A DNA stretch of 64,000 nt. Origin: Erwinia sp. SLM-02. Its GTDB lineage: Bacteria; Pseudomonadota; Gammaproteobacteria; Enterobacterales; Enterobacteriaceae. Positions 1 through 9,055 of the stretch are shown one piece after another. The stretch lies in assembly GCF_037450285.1 (NCBI RefSeq), contig NZ_JAQISN010000003.1, positions 62,001 to 126,000 of the forward strand. Reading direction: 5' to 3'. Under the pieces are notes generated by a model, which ran no database searches, was not told the DNA's origin, and was given only the letters and a program-made list of their open reading frames with translations. Each line of letters starts with the position of its first letter. Within the stretch, counting starts at the first letter, position 1. Made by a program: the position numbers and the translations under genes.

Positions 1-291
1 TCCATTGTCCTGCATCTGATAGAAGGTGGCAGGACTGCCATAGGCATCCACAATCGTTTTATTGCTGTCGCCACCGGGACGCGTCACCACCACTTTATCG
101 GCGGTGATCTTGATCGAGCCCTGGGTCACGATCACTTTACCCGTGAAGGTGGCCACATTGCCCTGCATATCCAGCGCCTGGTTTTCCGAGTCGACGTTGA
201 CCGGCTTATCGGAATCTCCGGTCAGGGCCAGAGCAGGTAAGCTGGCAGCCAGAAGCAGAGATGCCGTCAGTAACTTAAGGCTGTTGTTCAT
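1..291 (-). CDS. lptA: LptA, periplasmic LPS bridge protein (3' end outside window)
   Basis: LptA forms the periplasmic beta-jellyroll bridge that carries lipopolysaccharide from the inner-membrane LptBFGC complex to LptDE in the outer membrane. Only the first 97 codons are present. The ATG at 291 opens a typical Sec signal peptide (MNNSLKLLT, a hydrophobic core, then LPALA before LTGDSDK), with cleavage likely after ALA. The mature part agrees with E. coli LptA. The start overlaps the end of lptC by 17 nt, as expected for the lptC-lptA-lptB operon, so the two are probably translationally coupled. The identification rests on family resemblance and neighbours; the C-terminal half cannot be checked. 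Confidence 0.95.
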   Translation of the reverse strand, partial: MNNSLKLLTASLLLAASLPALALTGDSDKPVNVDSENQALDMQGNVATFTGKVIVTQGSIKITADKVVVTRPGGDSNKTIVDAYGSPATFYQMQDNG

Positions 292-850
292 TTTGAATTT
301 CATAAGATGTTTTGACCTTTTCAATCAACTCGGCAGTTTTCTTCCGTAAATTTCCGCGCATCTTCATTCCCGTAGAGTTAAAGCTGCGGCCATAAAGCGT
401 AACCCGATCGTTTGAGGTGACATCCTGAGTGGTCAGATTCACCAGCGCATTATCGGTTTTAATTGTTTGCAGCTGCGAGTCCTTCGTCAGGCTGTTTACT
501 TCTACATTGCCGTACAGGAACAGCATGCGATCGTTGGTCAGTTTGGCTTTATCAGCGCGCACGGACCAGGTTGCAACCTTGTTTTCATCGTAAGTCGTCA
601 TCTTAGGGTTGTCGAACCAGCTAATGGCGTCCGCGGAGAAGTAAGTGACCTTATCCGAAATCAGCCTGTAGCTCAGTCCCCCTTCAGGGTTATAGACCAC
701 GGTGTGCGAATTATCGCTCAGATAGGTGGGTTCGCTGTCATTGCTGCTGACCGCACTGTCACTGTTGTCAGAGTCTGCCAGATTCCAGCCAATCAAAACG
801 ATGGCAATCAGCGTCAGTAACAGTGTAATCCAGCGTCTTGTTTTACTCAT
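275..850 (-). CDS. lptC: LptC, inner-membrane LPS export protein
   Basis: LptC is a bitopic inner-membrane protein that receives LPS from LptBFG and passes it to LptA. The 191-residue product matches the usual length. Residues about 7-25 form a single hydrophobic anchor (WITLLLTLIAIVLIGW), followed by a periplasmic beta-jellyroll domain. Its start overlaps kdsC by 4 nt and its end overlaps lptA by 17 nt, so kdsD-kdsC-lptC-lptA form one tightly packed unit that couples Kdo synthesis to LPS export. No unusual features are seen. Confidence 0.97.
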   Translation of the reverse strand: MSKTRRWITLLLTLIAIVLIGWNLADSDNSDSAVSSNDSEPTYLSDNSHTVVYNPEGGLSYRLISDKVTYFSADAISWFDNPKMTTYDENKVATWSVRADKAKLTNDRMLFLYGNVEVNSLTKDSQLQTIKTDNALVNLTTQDVTSNDRVTLYGRSFNSTGMKMRGNLRKKTAELIEKVKTSYEIQNEQQP

Positions 851-1413
851 ACCGACTGCCCTATGGCCATATCAAACGTGCCCTGAGCAATTAAGATCAG
901 GTCGCAAAGTTCCCGAACGGCGCCGCGACCACCGGCGATACGTGTCACATAGTCGCTCCTGGGGAGCAGAACCGGGTGTGCATCGGCAACGGCAACGCTC
1001 AGGCCAACCTGAGCCATAACCGGCCAGTCGATCAGGTCATCACCGATGTAGGCGACCTGGCTGGCGTTCAGGGCTAGTTTATCCAGAAGTTCGCGGAAGG
1101 CCAGAGTCTTATCAGATTGTCCCTGATAAAGATGGGTAATCCCCAGCGTAGCACAGCGATCCTCCAGCAGCTTCGCCTTGCGGCCGGTGATAATCGCCAC
1201 GTCCACACCGGAAGTCAGCAGGCAGCGAATGCCGTAGCCGTCACGGACATTAAAGGCCTTGAGCTCTTCACCGTTATTGCCCTGATAGATCACGCCGTCG
1301 GACATCACCCCATCTACATCGCAAATCAACAGTTTAACCTGCTGCGCCTTTGCCATGACCTGCTGGCTGACGGGGCCATAACAGGTGTCAACGGTGGCTG
1401 CTGGATTACTCAT
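847..1413 (-). CDS. kdsC: KdsC, Kdo 8-phosphate phosphatase
   Basis: KdsC hydrolyses 3-deoxy-D-manno-octulosonate 8-phosphate to Kdo, the inner-core sugar of LPS. It is a small HAD-superfamily phosphatase. The Mg-binding motif DVDGVMSDG lies near residues 32-40 and the distal acidic motif GDDLIDWPVM near 130. The ATG at 1413 (MSNPAATV) gives 188 residues, the E. coli length. An in-frame upstream start at 1434 would add seven residues not seen in homologues, so it was not used. It lies between kdsD and lptC in the operon. Confidence 0.96.
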   Translation of the reverse strand: MSNPAATVDTCYGPVSQQVMAKAQQVKLLICDVDGVMSDGVIYQGNNGEELKAFNVRDGYGIRCLLTSGVDVAIITGRKAKLLEDRCATLGITHLYQGQSDKTLAFRELLDKLALNASQVAYIGDDLIDWPVMAQVGLSVAVADAHPVLLPRSDYVTRIAGGRGAVRELCDLILIAQGTFDMAIGQSV

Positions 1414-1430
1414 TATCGCTCTATTCCTTA

Positions 1431-2417
1431 TCAAACAACGCCGGCGCGCAGCATGTCGTGCATGTGTACCACGCCCAGCAAATGGTCGCCGTCGGCCACC
1501 ATCACGGAAGTAATGTTCTTGTTCTGCATCAGATTCAGGGCATCAACCGCCAGCGTATTGGGCCTGACGCGGATGCCTCCCGGGGTCATCACGCTGGCGA
1601 TGCTGGCATGCTGTATATCAATGCCCATATCGAACACCCGGCGCAAGTCACCGTCGGTAAAGATGCCTTCAATTTTCATCAGGTCATCGCAGATGACCGT
1701 CATCCCCATATTTTTACGAGTGATTTCCAGCAGCGCATCGCGCAGCGACGCATCATGGCTGATATGCGGCATCTCGTTACCGGTATGCATAATATCATCA
1801 ACCCGCAGCAGCAGCTTACGCCCCAGCGCTCCGCCCGGATGCGACAGCGCGAAGTCTTCTGCCGTGAATCCACGCGCCTTGAGCAAAGCCACTGCCAGCG
1901 CATCGCCCATTACCAGTGTAGCCGTGGTGCTGGTCGTTGGCGCCAGACCCAGCGGGCAGGCTTCCTGCGGCACTTTAACACACAGATGAATATCAGCAGC
2001 ACGCCCCATTGCACTGTCAGGGCGGCTGGTCATACAAATCAGGGAAACGTGCAGGCGTTTCAGCACCGGGATCAGGGCCAAAATTTCGGAGGATTCTCCT
2101 GAATTCGAGATGGCGATGACCACATCATCAGGGGTCACCATCCCCAGGTCGCCGTGACTGGCTTCGCCCGGGTGGACGAAAAAGGCTGGCGTCCCGGTGC
2201 TGGCAAAAGTCGCCGCAATTTTTTTACCAATGTGGCCGGATTTGCCCATGCCCATAACGACGACTTTACCGCGGCAGCGGGAAATCAGCGAACAGGCCTG
2301 GCTGAAGTCGTCGTTGATGTACTGATCCAGCTGTTCCAGTCCTTCGCGTTCGGTCTGCAAAACCTCTTTTCCGGCTTGTATAAAGTCAAAATCAGTATCG
2401 GTAATGATATGCGCCAT
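1431..2417 (-). CDS. kdsD: KdsD, D-arabinose 5-phosphate isomerase
   Basis: KdsD converts ribulose 5-phosphate to arabinose 5-phosphate, the first committed precursor of Kdo. The 328-residue protein has an N-terminal SIS sugar-isomerase domain (KVVVMGMGKSGHIGKK near residue 50, ISNSGESSE near 105) and two C-terminal CBS domains from about residue 205. Its length equals that of E. coli KdsD. It follows yrbG on the minus strand with a 15-nt gap and leads into kdsC. Confidence 0.97.
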   Translation of the reverse strand: MAHIITDTDFDFIQAGKEVLQTEREGLEQLDQYINDDFSQACSLISRCRGKVVVMGMGKSGHIGKKIAATFASTGTPAFFVHPGEASHGDLGMVTPDDVVIAISNSGESSEILALIPVLKRLHVSLICMTSRPDSAMGRAADIHLCVKVPQEACPLGLAPTTSTTATLVMGDALAVALLKARGFTAEDFALSHPGGALGRKLLLRVDDIMHTGNEMPHISHDASLRDALLEITRKNMGMTVICDDLMKIEGIFTDGDLRRVFDMGIDIQHASIASVMTPGGIRVRPNTLAVDALNLMQNKNITSVMVADGDHLLGVVHMHDMLRAGVV

Positions 2418-2432
2418 AACTCTTCAGTCCTT

Positions 2433-3413
2433 TTACCAGAAAGTCACTGAGGGGAAACCATACAGCATGACCACCCAGAGGATAAATCCACACAGCAGCA
2501 ACGCGCCGGCTATCCGACCAATCCGTCGGTTGCGTTGCAAACAGATCAGCGTAAACAGGGCGCTGACGCCCAGCATTACCCAGTAATCGCGGGCAAAGGC
2601 GCTGGCATCAAAGCTGCCGGGATGAATCAGCGCCGGGATGCCCAGCACTATCACCATATTATAAATGTTAGACCCAATCAGGTTGCCGATGGCAATATCA
2701 TCTTCGCCTTTCAGCGCCCCGGCTATCACCGTGGCCAGCTCCGGCAGGCTGGTGCCCACTGAAATAATCGTGAGGGCAATGACCAGTTCGCTGATGCCGA
2801 AATAGTCGGCAATGACCGTGGCGTTATCAATCACCATGCGGGTTGAGACCGGCAGCAGGATCAGGGCCACCGCCAGCCAGAGGAACGCGACGGTGTTGCC
2901 GACGTCATCACGGGGGAGCTCTGCCAGCTGCTCGCGGGTCAGGGTGTCATTATTCTCACGTTCTGCCCGGCGGGCGATTTTGATGGTGCAAAGCAGCCAG
3001 CAGGCGGCGATGGCGATCAGACCCAGTCCGTCAATACGACTTAAATGATTGTCGAAGAGCATGATGCCGCAGAGAAGCGCGACCAGCAGCATTAACGGAA
3101 GTTCGCGGCGTATCAGGTTCGAATGCACGGTCAGCGGATGCAGCAGCGCCGCGCCACCGAGGATCAGCAGGATATTGGTAATATTGGATCCGATGGCCGT
3201 GCCGACGGCGATATCCATCTGACCGTGCGTGGCGGCTGAAAATGACACGATAAGCTCGGGGAGGGATGTGCCGATGCCGACGACGGTCATGCCAATGATC
3301 AGCGGTGGGATCCCCAGAGATCGACATAAAATGGCAGCGCTAAACACCAGACGATCGGCCCCATAAACCAGTAAGGCTAAACCGATAATCAATAGTGCTA
3401 TAGCTACGAGCAT
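2433..3413 (-). CDS. yrbG: YrbG, sodium/calcium exchanger family protein
   Basis: This is an inner-membrane cation/Ca2+ exchanger (CaCA family) of 326 residues with about ten hydrophobic segments in two inverted halves. The two alpha-repeat signatures are visible: GIGTSLPELIVSF near residue 47 and SVGTSLPELATV near 217, each followed by a GS-N segment (AIGSNITN, LIGSNIYN). In E. coli it is the first gene of the kds-lpt cluster and is not essential; its physiological substrate is unsettled. It diverges from mlaF across about 227 bp that must hold both promoters. Confidence 0.93.
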   Translation of the reverse strand: MLVAIALLIIGLALLVYGADRLVFSAAILCRSLGIPPLIIGMTVVGIGTSLPELIVSFSAATHGQMDIAVGTAIGSNITNILLILGGAALLHPLTVHSNLIRRELPLMLLVALLCGIMLFDNHLSRIDGLGLIAIAACWLLCTIKIARRAERENNDTLTREQLAELPRDDVGNTVAFLWLAVALILLPVSTRMVIDNATVIADYFGISELVIALTIISVGTSLPELATVIAGALKGEDDIAIGNLIGSNIYNMVIVLGIPALIHPGSFDASAFARDYWVMLGVSALFTLICLQRNRRIGRIAGALLLCGFILWVVMLYGFPSVTFW

Positions 3414-3640
3414 GAAATGTCCTTTTATCGGATATAATCGTCGGTTGCAGCATGTGACGATGCGTTTCTGGTTACGTTTTTTTAATGCCCGTGATTTTGA
3501 CGGTCTAAAGCCAAAAAGTAAAACGGATGCCAGCTTTAGCGAAGTGATTGCGGTAAGTTTCTGTAAAAGTGTCCAGTCCGGCGGTTAATGCGTTACCATC
3601 GGAAGTATATTTAACGCCTGAATTGAGGATCGAGGTAACT

Positions 3641-4453
3641 ATGGGCCAGACGGAAACGAATTTGGTAGATGTCCGGGATGTCTGTTTCTCCCGTGGCAAC
3701 AGGCCTATTTTCGATAACATCTCGCTTACGGTGCCCAAAGGGAAAATTACCGCTATTATGGGACCCTCTGGCATTGGTAAAACAACCCTGCTGCGTTTGA
3801 TTGGCGGACAGATACCGCCGGACAGCGGCGAAATCTGGTTCAACGGTGAGAATATTCCCTCACTTTCGCGATCCCGCCTGTATGCCGCCCGTAAAAAAAT
3901 GAGCATGCTCTTCCAGTCCGGCGCGTTGTTTACCGATCTGAACGTATTCGACAATGTTGCCTGGCCGCTGCGTGAGCATACTCAACTGCCTGCGCCGCTG
4001 CTGCACAGTACGGTGATGATGAAGCTGGAAGCGGTAGGGCTGCGCGGTGCGGCTAATCTTAAACCTTCCGAGCTATCCGGCGGGATGGCGCGTCGCGCTG
4101 CTCTGGCGCGCGCTATTGCGCTTGAGCCTGATTTGATTATGTTTGATGAACCTTTTGTAGGCCAGGACCCGATTACTATGGGCGTTCTGGTAAAGCTTAT
4201 CGACGAACTAAATCATTCACTGGGTGTCACTTGCATTGTGGTTTCCCACGATGTGCCTGAAGTGCTGAGTATTGCCGATTACGCGTATATCATCGCCGAT
4301 CGGAAAGTCATCGCCCAGGGCACCACTCCTCAGCTGCAGGAGAATAAGGATGCCCGAGTGCGCCAGTTTATTGATGGTATTGCAGATGGGCCGGTGCCGT
4401 TTCGTTTTCCGGCAGGAGATTATCTTCACGATTTAGTCGGCTCAGGGAGTTAA
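3641..4453 (+). CDS. mlaF: MlaF, ATPase of the Mla phospholipid transporter
   Basis: MlaF is the cytoplasmic ABC ATPase of MlaFEDB, which moves phospholipids between the outer and inner membranes and keeps outer-membrane lipid asymmetry. Visible motifs are Walker A GPSGIGKTT, the ABC signature LSGGMARR and Walker B LIMFDEPF followed by the switch His (VVSHD). The ATG at 3641 is preceded by GAGG and gives 270 residues, as in E. coli. A longer frame opening at 3569 adds a non-homologous leader and was rejected. It is the first gene of mlaFEDCB. Confidence 0.97.
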   Translation: MGQTETNLVDVRDVCFSRGNRPIFDNISLTVPKGKITAIMGPSGIGKTTLLRLIGGQIPPDSGEIWFNGENIPSLSRSRLYAARKKMSMLFQSGALFTDLNVFDNVAWPLREHTQLPAPLLHSTVMMKLEAVGLRGAANLKPSELSGGMARRAALARAIALEPDLIMFDEPFVGQDPITMGVLVKLIDELNHSLGVTCIVVSHDVPEVLSIADYAYIIADRKVIAQGTTPQLQENKDARVRQFIDGIADGPVPFRFPAGDYLHDLVGSGS

Positions 4454-4460
4454 CAAACTG

Positions 4461-5243
4461 ATGTTTCTAAGAGCGCTGGCGTCATTAGGACGTCAGGGAA
4501 TCAATACCTGTTCTGCTTTTGGCCGCGCGGGGTTAATGCTGTTCCATGCGCTGGTCGGCGTCCCCAGCTTTCGCAAGCATGCGCCGCTGTTGGTTAAACA
4601 GCTTTACAGCGTTGGCGTATTGTCACTGCTGATCATCGTGGTTTCCGGATTGTTCATTGGTATGGTGCTGGGCCTGCAGGGCTACCTGGTGCTGAATACT
4701 TATGGGGCGGAATCCAGCCTGGGAATGCTGGTGGCGCTGTCGCTGCTGCGTGAGCTGGGGCCGGTCGTTACTGCCCTGTTGTTTGCCGGGCGAGCGGGTT
4801 CAGCGTTAACCGCTGAGATCGGTTTGATGAAGGCTACCGAACAGCTTTCCAGTATGGAAATGATGGCGGTCGATCCGCTACGGCGCATTGTTTCACCGCG
4901 CTTCTGGGCAGGGGCGATCAGCATGCCTCTGCTGACGCTGATTTTTGTCGCCGTAGGGATCCTTGGCGGCGCGATGGTCGGTGTCAGCTGGAAGGGGATC
5001 GACAGTGGTTTCTTCTGGTCAGCGATGCAGAATGCGGTCGACGTGCGTACTGATATTATTAACTGCGTGATTAAGAGCCTCGTGTTTGCGATTACCGTGA
5101 CCTGGATTGCGCTGTTTAACGGCTATGACGCCATTCCGACGTCCGAAGGGATTAGTCGGGCAACAACGCGTACCGTGGTGCATGCCTCTCTGGCAGTACT
5201 CGGTCTGGATTTTGTGCTTACGGCACTGATGTTTGGGAATTGA
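4461..5243 (+). CDS. mlaE: MlaE, permease of the Mla phospholipid transporter
   Basis: MlaE is the inner-membrane permease subunit that pairs with MlaF, MlaD and MlaB. The 260-residue product has an amphipathic N-terminus and about five or six hydrophobic segments, with the family-typical stretch RELGPVVTALLFAGRAGSA near residues 95-115. The length equals that of E. coli MlaE. It follows mlaF by 7 nt and ends just before mlaD. Confidence 0.97.
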   Translation: MFLRALASLGRQGINTCSAFGRAGLMLFHALVGVPSFRKHAPLLVKQLYSVGVLSLLIIVVSGLFIGMVLGLQGYLVLNTYGAESSLGMLVALSLLRELGPVVTALLFAGRAGSALTAEIGLMKATEQLSSMEMMAVDPLRRIVSPRFWAGAISMPLLTLIFVAVGILGGAMVGVSWKGIDSGFFWSAMQNAVDVRTDIINCVIKSLVFAITVTWIALFNGYDAIPTSEGISRATTRTVVHASLAVLGLDFVLTALMFGN

Positions 5244-5247
5244 TTCG

Positions 5248-5802
5248 ATGCAAACGAAAAAAAGCGAAATTTGGGTAGGTGCCTTCTTACTGTTTGCGCT
5301 TTGCGCGATCGTCTTTCTCTGTCTGCGCGTTGCCGATCTTAAGTCTCTCGGCAATGAACCGACGTGGAAACTCTATGCTACCTTTGACAATATCGGCGGC
5401 CTGAAGTCAGGTTCACCGGTCAAAGTGGGCGGCGTAGTCATTGGCCGCGTAACGGATATTGAGCTTGACCCTAAAAATTATTCACCGCGGGTCACCATGG
5501 ATATTGAGGAAAAGTATAACAATATCCCTGATACCAGCTCGCTGGCGGTGCGGACATCCGGTCTGCTGGGTGAACAGTATCTGGCGATGAATATCGGTTT
5601 CGATGACCCGGAAATGGGGACTGCGACGCTGAAAGATGGCGGTACCCTGCAGGACACCAAGTCGGCAATGGTGCTGGAAGATTTGATAGGTCAGTTCCTG
5701 TATAAAAGCGGAAATGGCGACGATAAGAGCGCAGATAAGGCAGACAATAATGGTGCCCCTGAGCAACCGGCTGCGGCGAACACTCCAGAAGAGGATAAGT
5801 GA
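5248..5802 (+). CDS. mlaD: MlaD, MCE-domain lipid-binding subunit
   Basis: MlaD is an MCE-domain protein anchored in the inner membrane. In E. coli it forms a hexameric ring on the periplasmic side of MlaE and exchanges phospholipid with MlaC. Residues 7-27 are the membrane anchor; the MCE domain (FDNIGGLKSGSPVKVGG) starts near residue 40; the C-terminal tail after about residue 150 is low-complexity and hydrophilic. The ATG at 5248 (MQTKKSEIW) matches the known start. Its stop overlaps the mlaC start in TGATG. Confidence 0.97.
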   Translation: MQTKKSEIWVGAFLLFALCAIVFLCLRVADLKSLGNEPTWKLYATFDNIGGLKSGSPVKVGGVVIGRVTDIELDPKNYSPRVTMDIEEKYNNIPDTSSLAVRTSGLLGEQYLAMNIGFDDPEMGTATLKDGGTLQDTKSAMVLEDLIGQFLYKSGNGDDKSADKADNNGAPEQPAAANTPEEDK

Positions 5803-6437
5803 TGTTTAAACGTTTACTGATGGTTGCGATGCTGATTATTGCCCCGATTGCGGCTAACGCGGCGGCGGATAAGACCAACCCCTATTCGGTGATGAACGAA
5901 GCGGCTGCGAAAACCTTCGACCGCTTGAAGAGCGAGCAGCCTAAGATCAAACAGGATCCCAACTATCTGCGCCAGGTTGTCAAAGAGGAACTGCTGCCGT
6001 ACGTCCAGGTGAAATATGCTGGTGCTCTGGTGCTGGGCCGCTATTACAAAGAGGCGACGCCGGCGCAGCGCGAAGCGTACTTCAACGCTTTCGGTGAGTA
6101 TCTGGCTCAGGCCTATGGCCAGGCTCTGGCGCTTTACAACGGTCAGACTTACCAAATTGCCCCCGAGCAACCGCTGGGCAATGCCGATATCATTGCCATT
6201 CGCGTTACCATCATCGACAAGAATGGCCGCCCACCGGTGCGCCTGGATTTCCAGTGGCGTAAGAACAGCCGTACGGGTGAATGGCAGGCCTATGACATGA
6301 TTGCTGAAGGGGTGAGCATGATTACCACCAAGCAAAATGAGTGGAGTGATATTCTGCGTCAGAAAGGCATCGACGGATTAACCGAGCGGTTGAAATCCTA
6401 TGCGAAACAGCCAATCACTCTGGATAAACAGCAGTGA
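5802..6437 (+). CDS. mlaC: MlaC, periplasmic phospholipid shuttle
   Basis: MlaC ferries phospholipid between the outer-membrane MlaA-porin complex and inner-membrane MlaFEDB. The 211-residue precursor has a signal peptide (MFKRLLMVAMLIIAPI, then ANAAAD) with probable cleavage after ANA or AAA. The ATG at 5802 overlaps the mlaD stop and matches the E. coli start; a GTG one codon earlier is also in frame. Conserved blocks such as QVKYAGALVLGRYY and MIAEGVSMI identify the Tgt2/MlaC family. Confidence 0.96.
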   Translation: MFKRLLMVAMLIIAPIAANAAADKTNPYSVMNEAAAKTFDRLKSEQPKIKQDPNYLRQVVKEELLPYVQVKYAGALVLGRYYKEATPAQREAYFNAFGEYLAQAYGQALALYNGQTYQIAPEQPLGNADIIAIRVTIIDKNGRPPVRLDFQWRKNSRTGEWQAYDMIAEGVSMITTKQNEWSDILRQKGIDGLTERLKSYAKQPITLDKQQ

Positions 6438-6742
6438 CCGACATGACGCCAGATTTGCTGAGCTGGAAAGTCGAGTCGGGTCTGCTGCGCCTTAGCGGTG
6501 AGCTTGAACGAGAAACCCTGCTGCCGTTATGGCAGCAGCGGGATGCGTTAATGCAGCAGGCCGATATCATTGATGTGTCCAGCCTGGAACGCGTAGACTC
6601 TGCGGGACTGGCGCTGCTGGTGCATCTGCGGCAGATCGTACTGCAAAGGGGTAAGACGGCGCGTTTCACTGGGATAACCGATAAGCTGCTTTCGTTGATT
6701 ACCCTCTATAATCTTCAGGAAATAATTACGGATAAGCGCTGA
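6434..6742 (+). CDS. mlaB: MlaB, STAS-domain subunit of the Mla transporter
   Basis: MlaB is a small cytoplasmic STAS protein that binds and stabilises the MlaF ATPase. The central VDSAGLALLVHL segment is the STAS anti-sigma-antagonist signature. Translation may begin at GTG 6434, which overlaps the mlaC stop in GTGA, or at ATG 6443, giving 102 or 99 residues. It is less like the E. coli protein than the rest of the operon, which is usual for this subunit. No clear terminator follows it. Confidence 0.93.
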   Translation: MTDMTPDLLSWKVESGLLRLSGELERETLLPLWQQRDALMQQADIIDVSSLERVDSAGLALLVHLRQIVLQRGKTARFTGITDKLLSLITLYNLQEIITDKR

Positions 6743-6970
6743 TCCCACATACGGCGGCCAATGTCGCCGTATCATATCGGAACATCTTGAGTTCGTTGAT
6801 CTTTATATTCCTCTGCCCTTACCTGTCCCTTCTGCCTTGCGATGCGCATGGCGCTAATCATCCTTTTTTAGCCTTTTTCTGATGACCCAGGCATTTTTTG
6901 CTTGTTTAAGAGTAAGGCAGATTCCACTAATATGTGTGCCTGTTTATTATCAGGTGAATTTGAAAGCATC

Positions 6971-7225
6971 ATGGAAAATAGTGAAATTCAGTCCGTGCTT
7001 ATGAGCGCGTTACCGCTGCAGGAAGTCCACGTTACCGGCGACGGCAGCCACTTTCAGGTGATTGCCGTGGGTGAATTATTCGGTGAACTGAGCCGCGTTA
7101 AGAAGCAGCAGACGGTCTATGCTCCCCTGATGGCCTACATTGCGGACAACCGTATTCACGCCGTATCAATCAAGACTTACACTCCTGAAGAGTGGGCGCG
7201 TGACCGTAAGTTAAACGGTTTCTAA
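6971..7225 (+). CDS. ibaG: IbaG, BolA-family acid stress protein
   Basis: IbaG is an 84-residue member of the BolA/IbaG family, which binds monothiol glutaredoxins and [2Fe-2S] clusters. In E. coli it affects acid tolerance. The conserved block VTGDGSHFQVIAVGELF and the C-terminal HAVSIKTYTPEEWAR identify it. The ATG at 6971 (MENSEIQSV) matches the E. coli start; an upstream start at 6902 would add 23 unrelated residues. It sits 79 bp upstream of murA, as in E. coli, and may be co-transcribed with it. The 228 bp after mlaB probably hold its promoter. Confidence 0.95.
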   Translation: MENSEIQSVLMSALPLQEVHVTGDGSHFQVIAVGELFGELSRVKKQQTVYAPLMAYIADNRIHAVSIKTYTPEEWARDRKLNGF

Positions 7226-7304
7226 GCGACAGAGGTCCACCCCGCGATCGCGTTCTGGTGGGCTGAGTCGCAGATTTTTGGTCTGACAACAGAGAGCAGT
7301 TGCA

Positions 7305-8567
7305 ATGGATAAATTTCGTGTGCAGGGTCCAACCCGGCTGAGTGGTGAAGTCACAATTTCCGGGGCTAAAAATGCTGCCCTGCCAATCCTGTTCGCTGCT
7401 TTGCTGGCTGAAGAACCGGTAGAGATTCAGAATGTCCCGAAACTCAAGGACATTGATACCACCATGAAGCTGCTGGGTCAGCTGGGTGTGAAGGCTGAGC
7501 GTAATGGCTCGGTACATTTGGATGCCAGTAAGGTCGATGTTTACTGCGCACCCTACGATCTGGTGAAAACCATGCGCGCGTCTATCTGGGCGCTGGGTCC
7601 ACTGGTGGCGCGTTTTGGTCAGGGACAGGTCTCACTGCCCGGCGGCTGTGCTATTGGCGCACGCCCGGTCGATCTGCATATTACCGGCCTGGAACAGCTG
7701 GGAGCGGAGATCAAGCTGGAAGAGGGCTATGTTAAGGCGTCGGTCGAGGGGCGTCTCAAGGGCGCGCATATCGTCATGGATAAGGTTAGCGTGGGTGCCA
7801 CGGTCACCATCATGAGCGCCGCCACGCTGGCAACCGGAACCACGATTATCGAAAACGCCGCCCGCGAACCGGAAATCGTCGATACCGCCAACTTCCTGAA
7901 TACGCTGGGTGCAAAAATTACCGGCGCAGGTTCCGATCGCATTACCATCGAGGGCGTAGAGCGCCTGGGCGGCGGTGTTTATCGTGTGCTTCCCGATCGT
8001 ATCGAAACCGGTACTTTCCTGGTCGCTGCTGCCATTTCCGGCGGTGCAGTGGTCTGTCGTGCGGCTCAGCCCGACACGCTGGATGCGGTACTGGCTAAGC
8101 TGCGTGAGGCCGGTGCAGACATTGAAGTGGGCGAGGACTGGATAAGCCTGGATATGCACGGCAAGCGTCCAAAAGCGGTTAATCTGCGCACCGCTCCGCA
8201 CCCAGGCTTCCCAACGGATATGCAGGCGCAGTTCAGCCTGCTGAATCTGGTGGCTGAAGGAACCGGGGTGATCACCGAAACGATTTTTGAAAACCGCTTT
8301 ATGCACGTACCGGAACTGGTACGCATGGGCGCGCACGGTGAAATTGAAAGTAACACCCTGATTTGTCACGGCGTGGAAAAACTTTCAGGTGCTCAGGTGA
8401 TGGCGACCGATCTACGCGCATCAGCCAGCCTGGTTCTGGCTGGCTGTATTGCTGAAGGCACGACGATTGTGGACCGTATCTATCATATCGATCGCGGTTA
8501 TGAGCATATCGAAGATAAGTTAATGGCTCTGGGCGCGAATATTCAGCGCGTCAGCGGCGACGAGTAA
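7305..8567 (+). CDS. murA: MurA, UDP-GlcNAc enolpyruvyl transferase
   Basis: MurA transfers enolpyruvate from PEP to UDP-N-acetylglucosamine, the first committed step of peptidoglycan synthesis, and is the target of fosfomycin. The 420-residue cytoplasmic protein is full length. The catalytic cysteine is C115 in GGCAIGARP, so the fosfomycin-sensitive form is present rather than the Asp variant. Lys22 and Asn23 of SGAKNAALP are also in place. A terminator follows, sharing bases with the end of sfsB on the other strand. Confidence 0.98.
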   Translation: MDKFRVQGPTRLSGEVTISGAKNAALPILFAALLAEEPVEIQNVPKLKDIDTTMKLLGQLGVKAERNGSVHLDASKVDVYCAPYDLVKTMRASIWALGPLVARFGQGQVSLPGGCAIGARPVDLHITGLEQLGAEIKLEEGYVKASVEGRLKGAHIVMDKVSVGATVTIMSAATLATGTTIIENAAREPEIVDTANFLNTLGAKITGAGSDRITIEGVERLGGGVYRVLPDRIETGTFLVAAAISGGAVVCRAAQPDTLDAVLAKLREAGADIEVGEDWISLDMHGKRPKAVNLRTAPHPGFPTDMQAQFSLLNLVAEGTGVITETIFENRFMHVPELVRMGAHGEIESNTLICHGVEKLSGAQVMATDLRASASLVLAGCIAEGTTIVDRIYHIDRGYEHIEDKLMALGANIQRVSGDE

Positions 8568-8589
8568 TTTTACCGGTAATCTCTGCTCC

Positions 8590-8620
8590 AGGGTCGGTCA
8601 TCAGCACCGGCCCTTTTTTT
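8590..8620 (+). terminator. murA terminator
   Basis: An imperfect hairpin (GGGTCGGT, loop, ACCGGCCC) is followed by a run of seven T. It lies just after murA and overlaps the stop codon of convergent sfsB. Confidence 0.8.
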
Positions 8621-8879
8621 ATTTTCGGATCAGTTTCTTACGGTCGATAAGCTGTTTCGTCCTGGCATCGTAATAGCGGCTGGGCCAGATCTCCGCCGGA
8701 TGTATCTCCAGGGCATCGGCAATTAACCACTCTCCCTTAGGCCACGGCCGGCAAAGTGTATTCGCCAGCGTTGATGAGCTTAACCCCGCCAGCCGAGACT
8801 GTTCTGCGAGGGTAGTGCCCCTTTTGCGCAGAGCTGCAATGATGTCGGCAGGATGCCAGTCTTGAGAATTATAGGCCAC
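8619..8879 (-). CDS. sfsB: SfsB/Nlp, Ner-like DNA-binding regulator
   Basis: This small winged-helix-like DNA-binding protein resembles phage Mu Ner; E. coli SfsB was described as an activator of maltose genes. The conserved core DWHPADIIAALRKRGTT and GLSSSTLANTLCRPWPKGE identify it. The GTG at 8879 was chosen because AAGGAG lies 9 nt upstream and the resulting start (MAYNSQDWHP) aligns with E. coli MESNFIDWHP, giving 86 residues. An upstream TTG at 8912 lacks such support. Two strong palindromes lie 180-225 bp upstream and may be operator sites. Confidence 0.92.
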   Translation of the reverse strand: MAYNSQDWHPADIIAALRKRGTTLAEQSRLAGLSSSTLANTLCRPWPKGEWLIADALEIHPAEIWPSRYYDARTKQLIDRKKLIRK

Positions 8880-9055
8880 GTGCTCTTTCTCCTTGTGCAC
8901 TTGTGGAAACAACAGGAAACAAACTACACAGGAGTGATGCTGGCCTGTGCATCCGTTTTCATCCTAAAAGTCCTGACGATCATAACGGAACTTATAAGAT
9001 GCTTTATAGCAAGTTGCTTCCATAAATTTCCAGTAATTTTTATACGAAGAGCCAG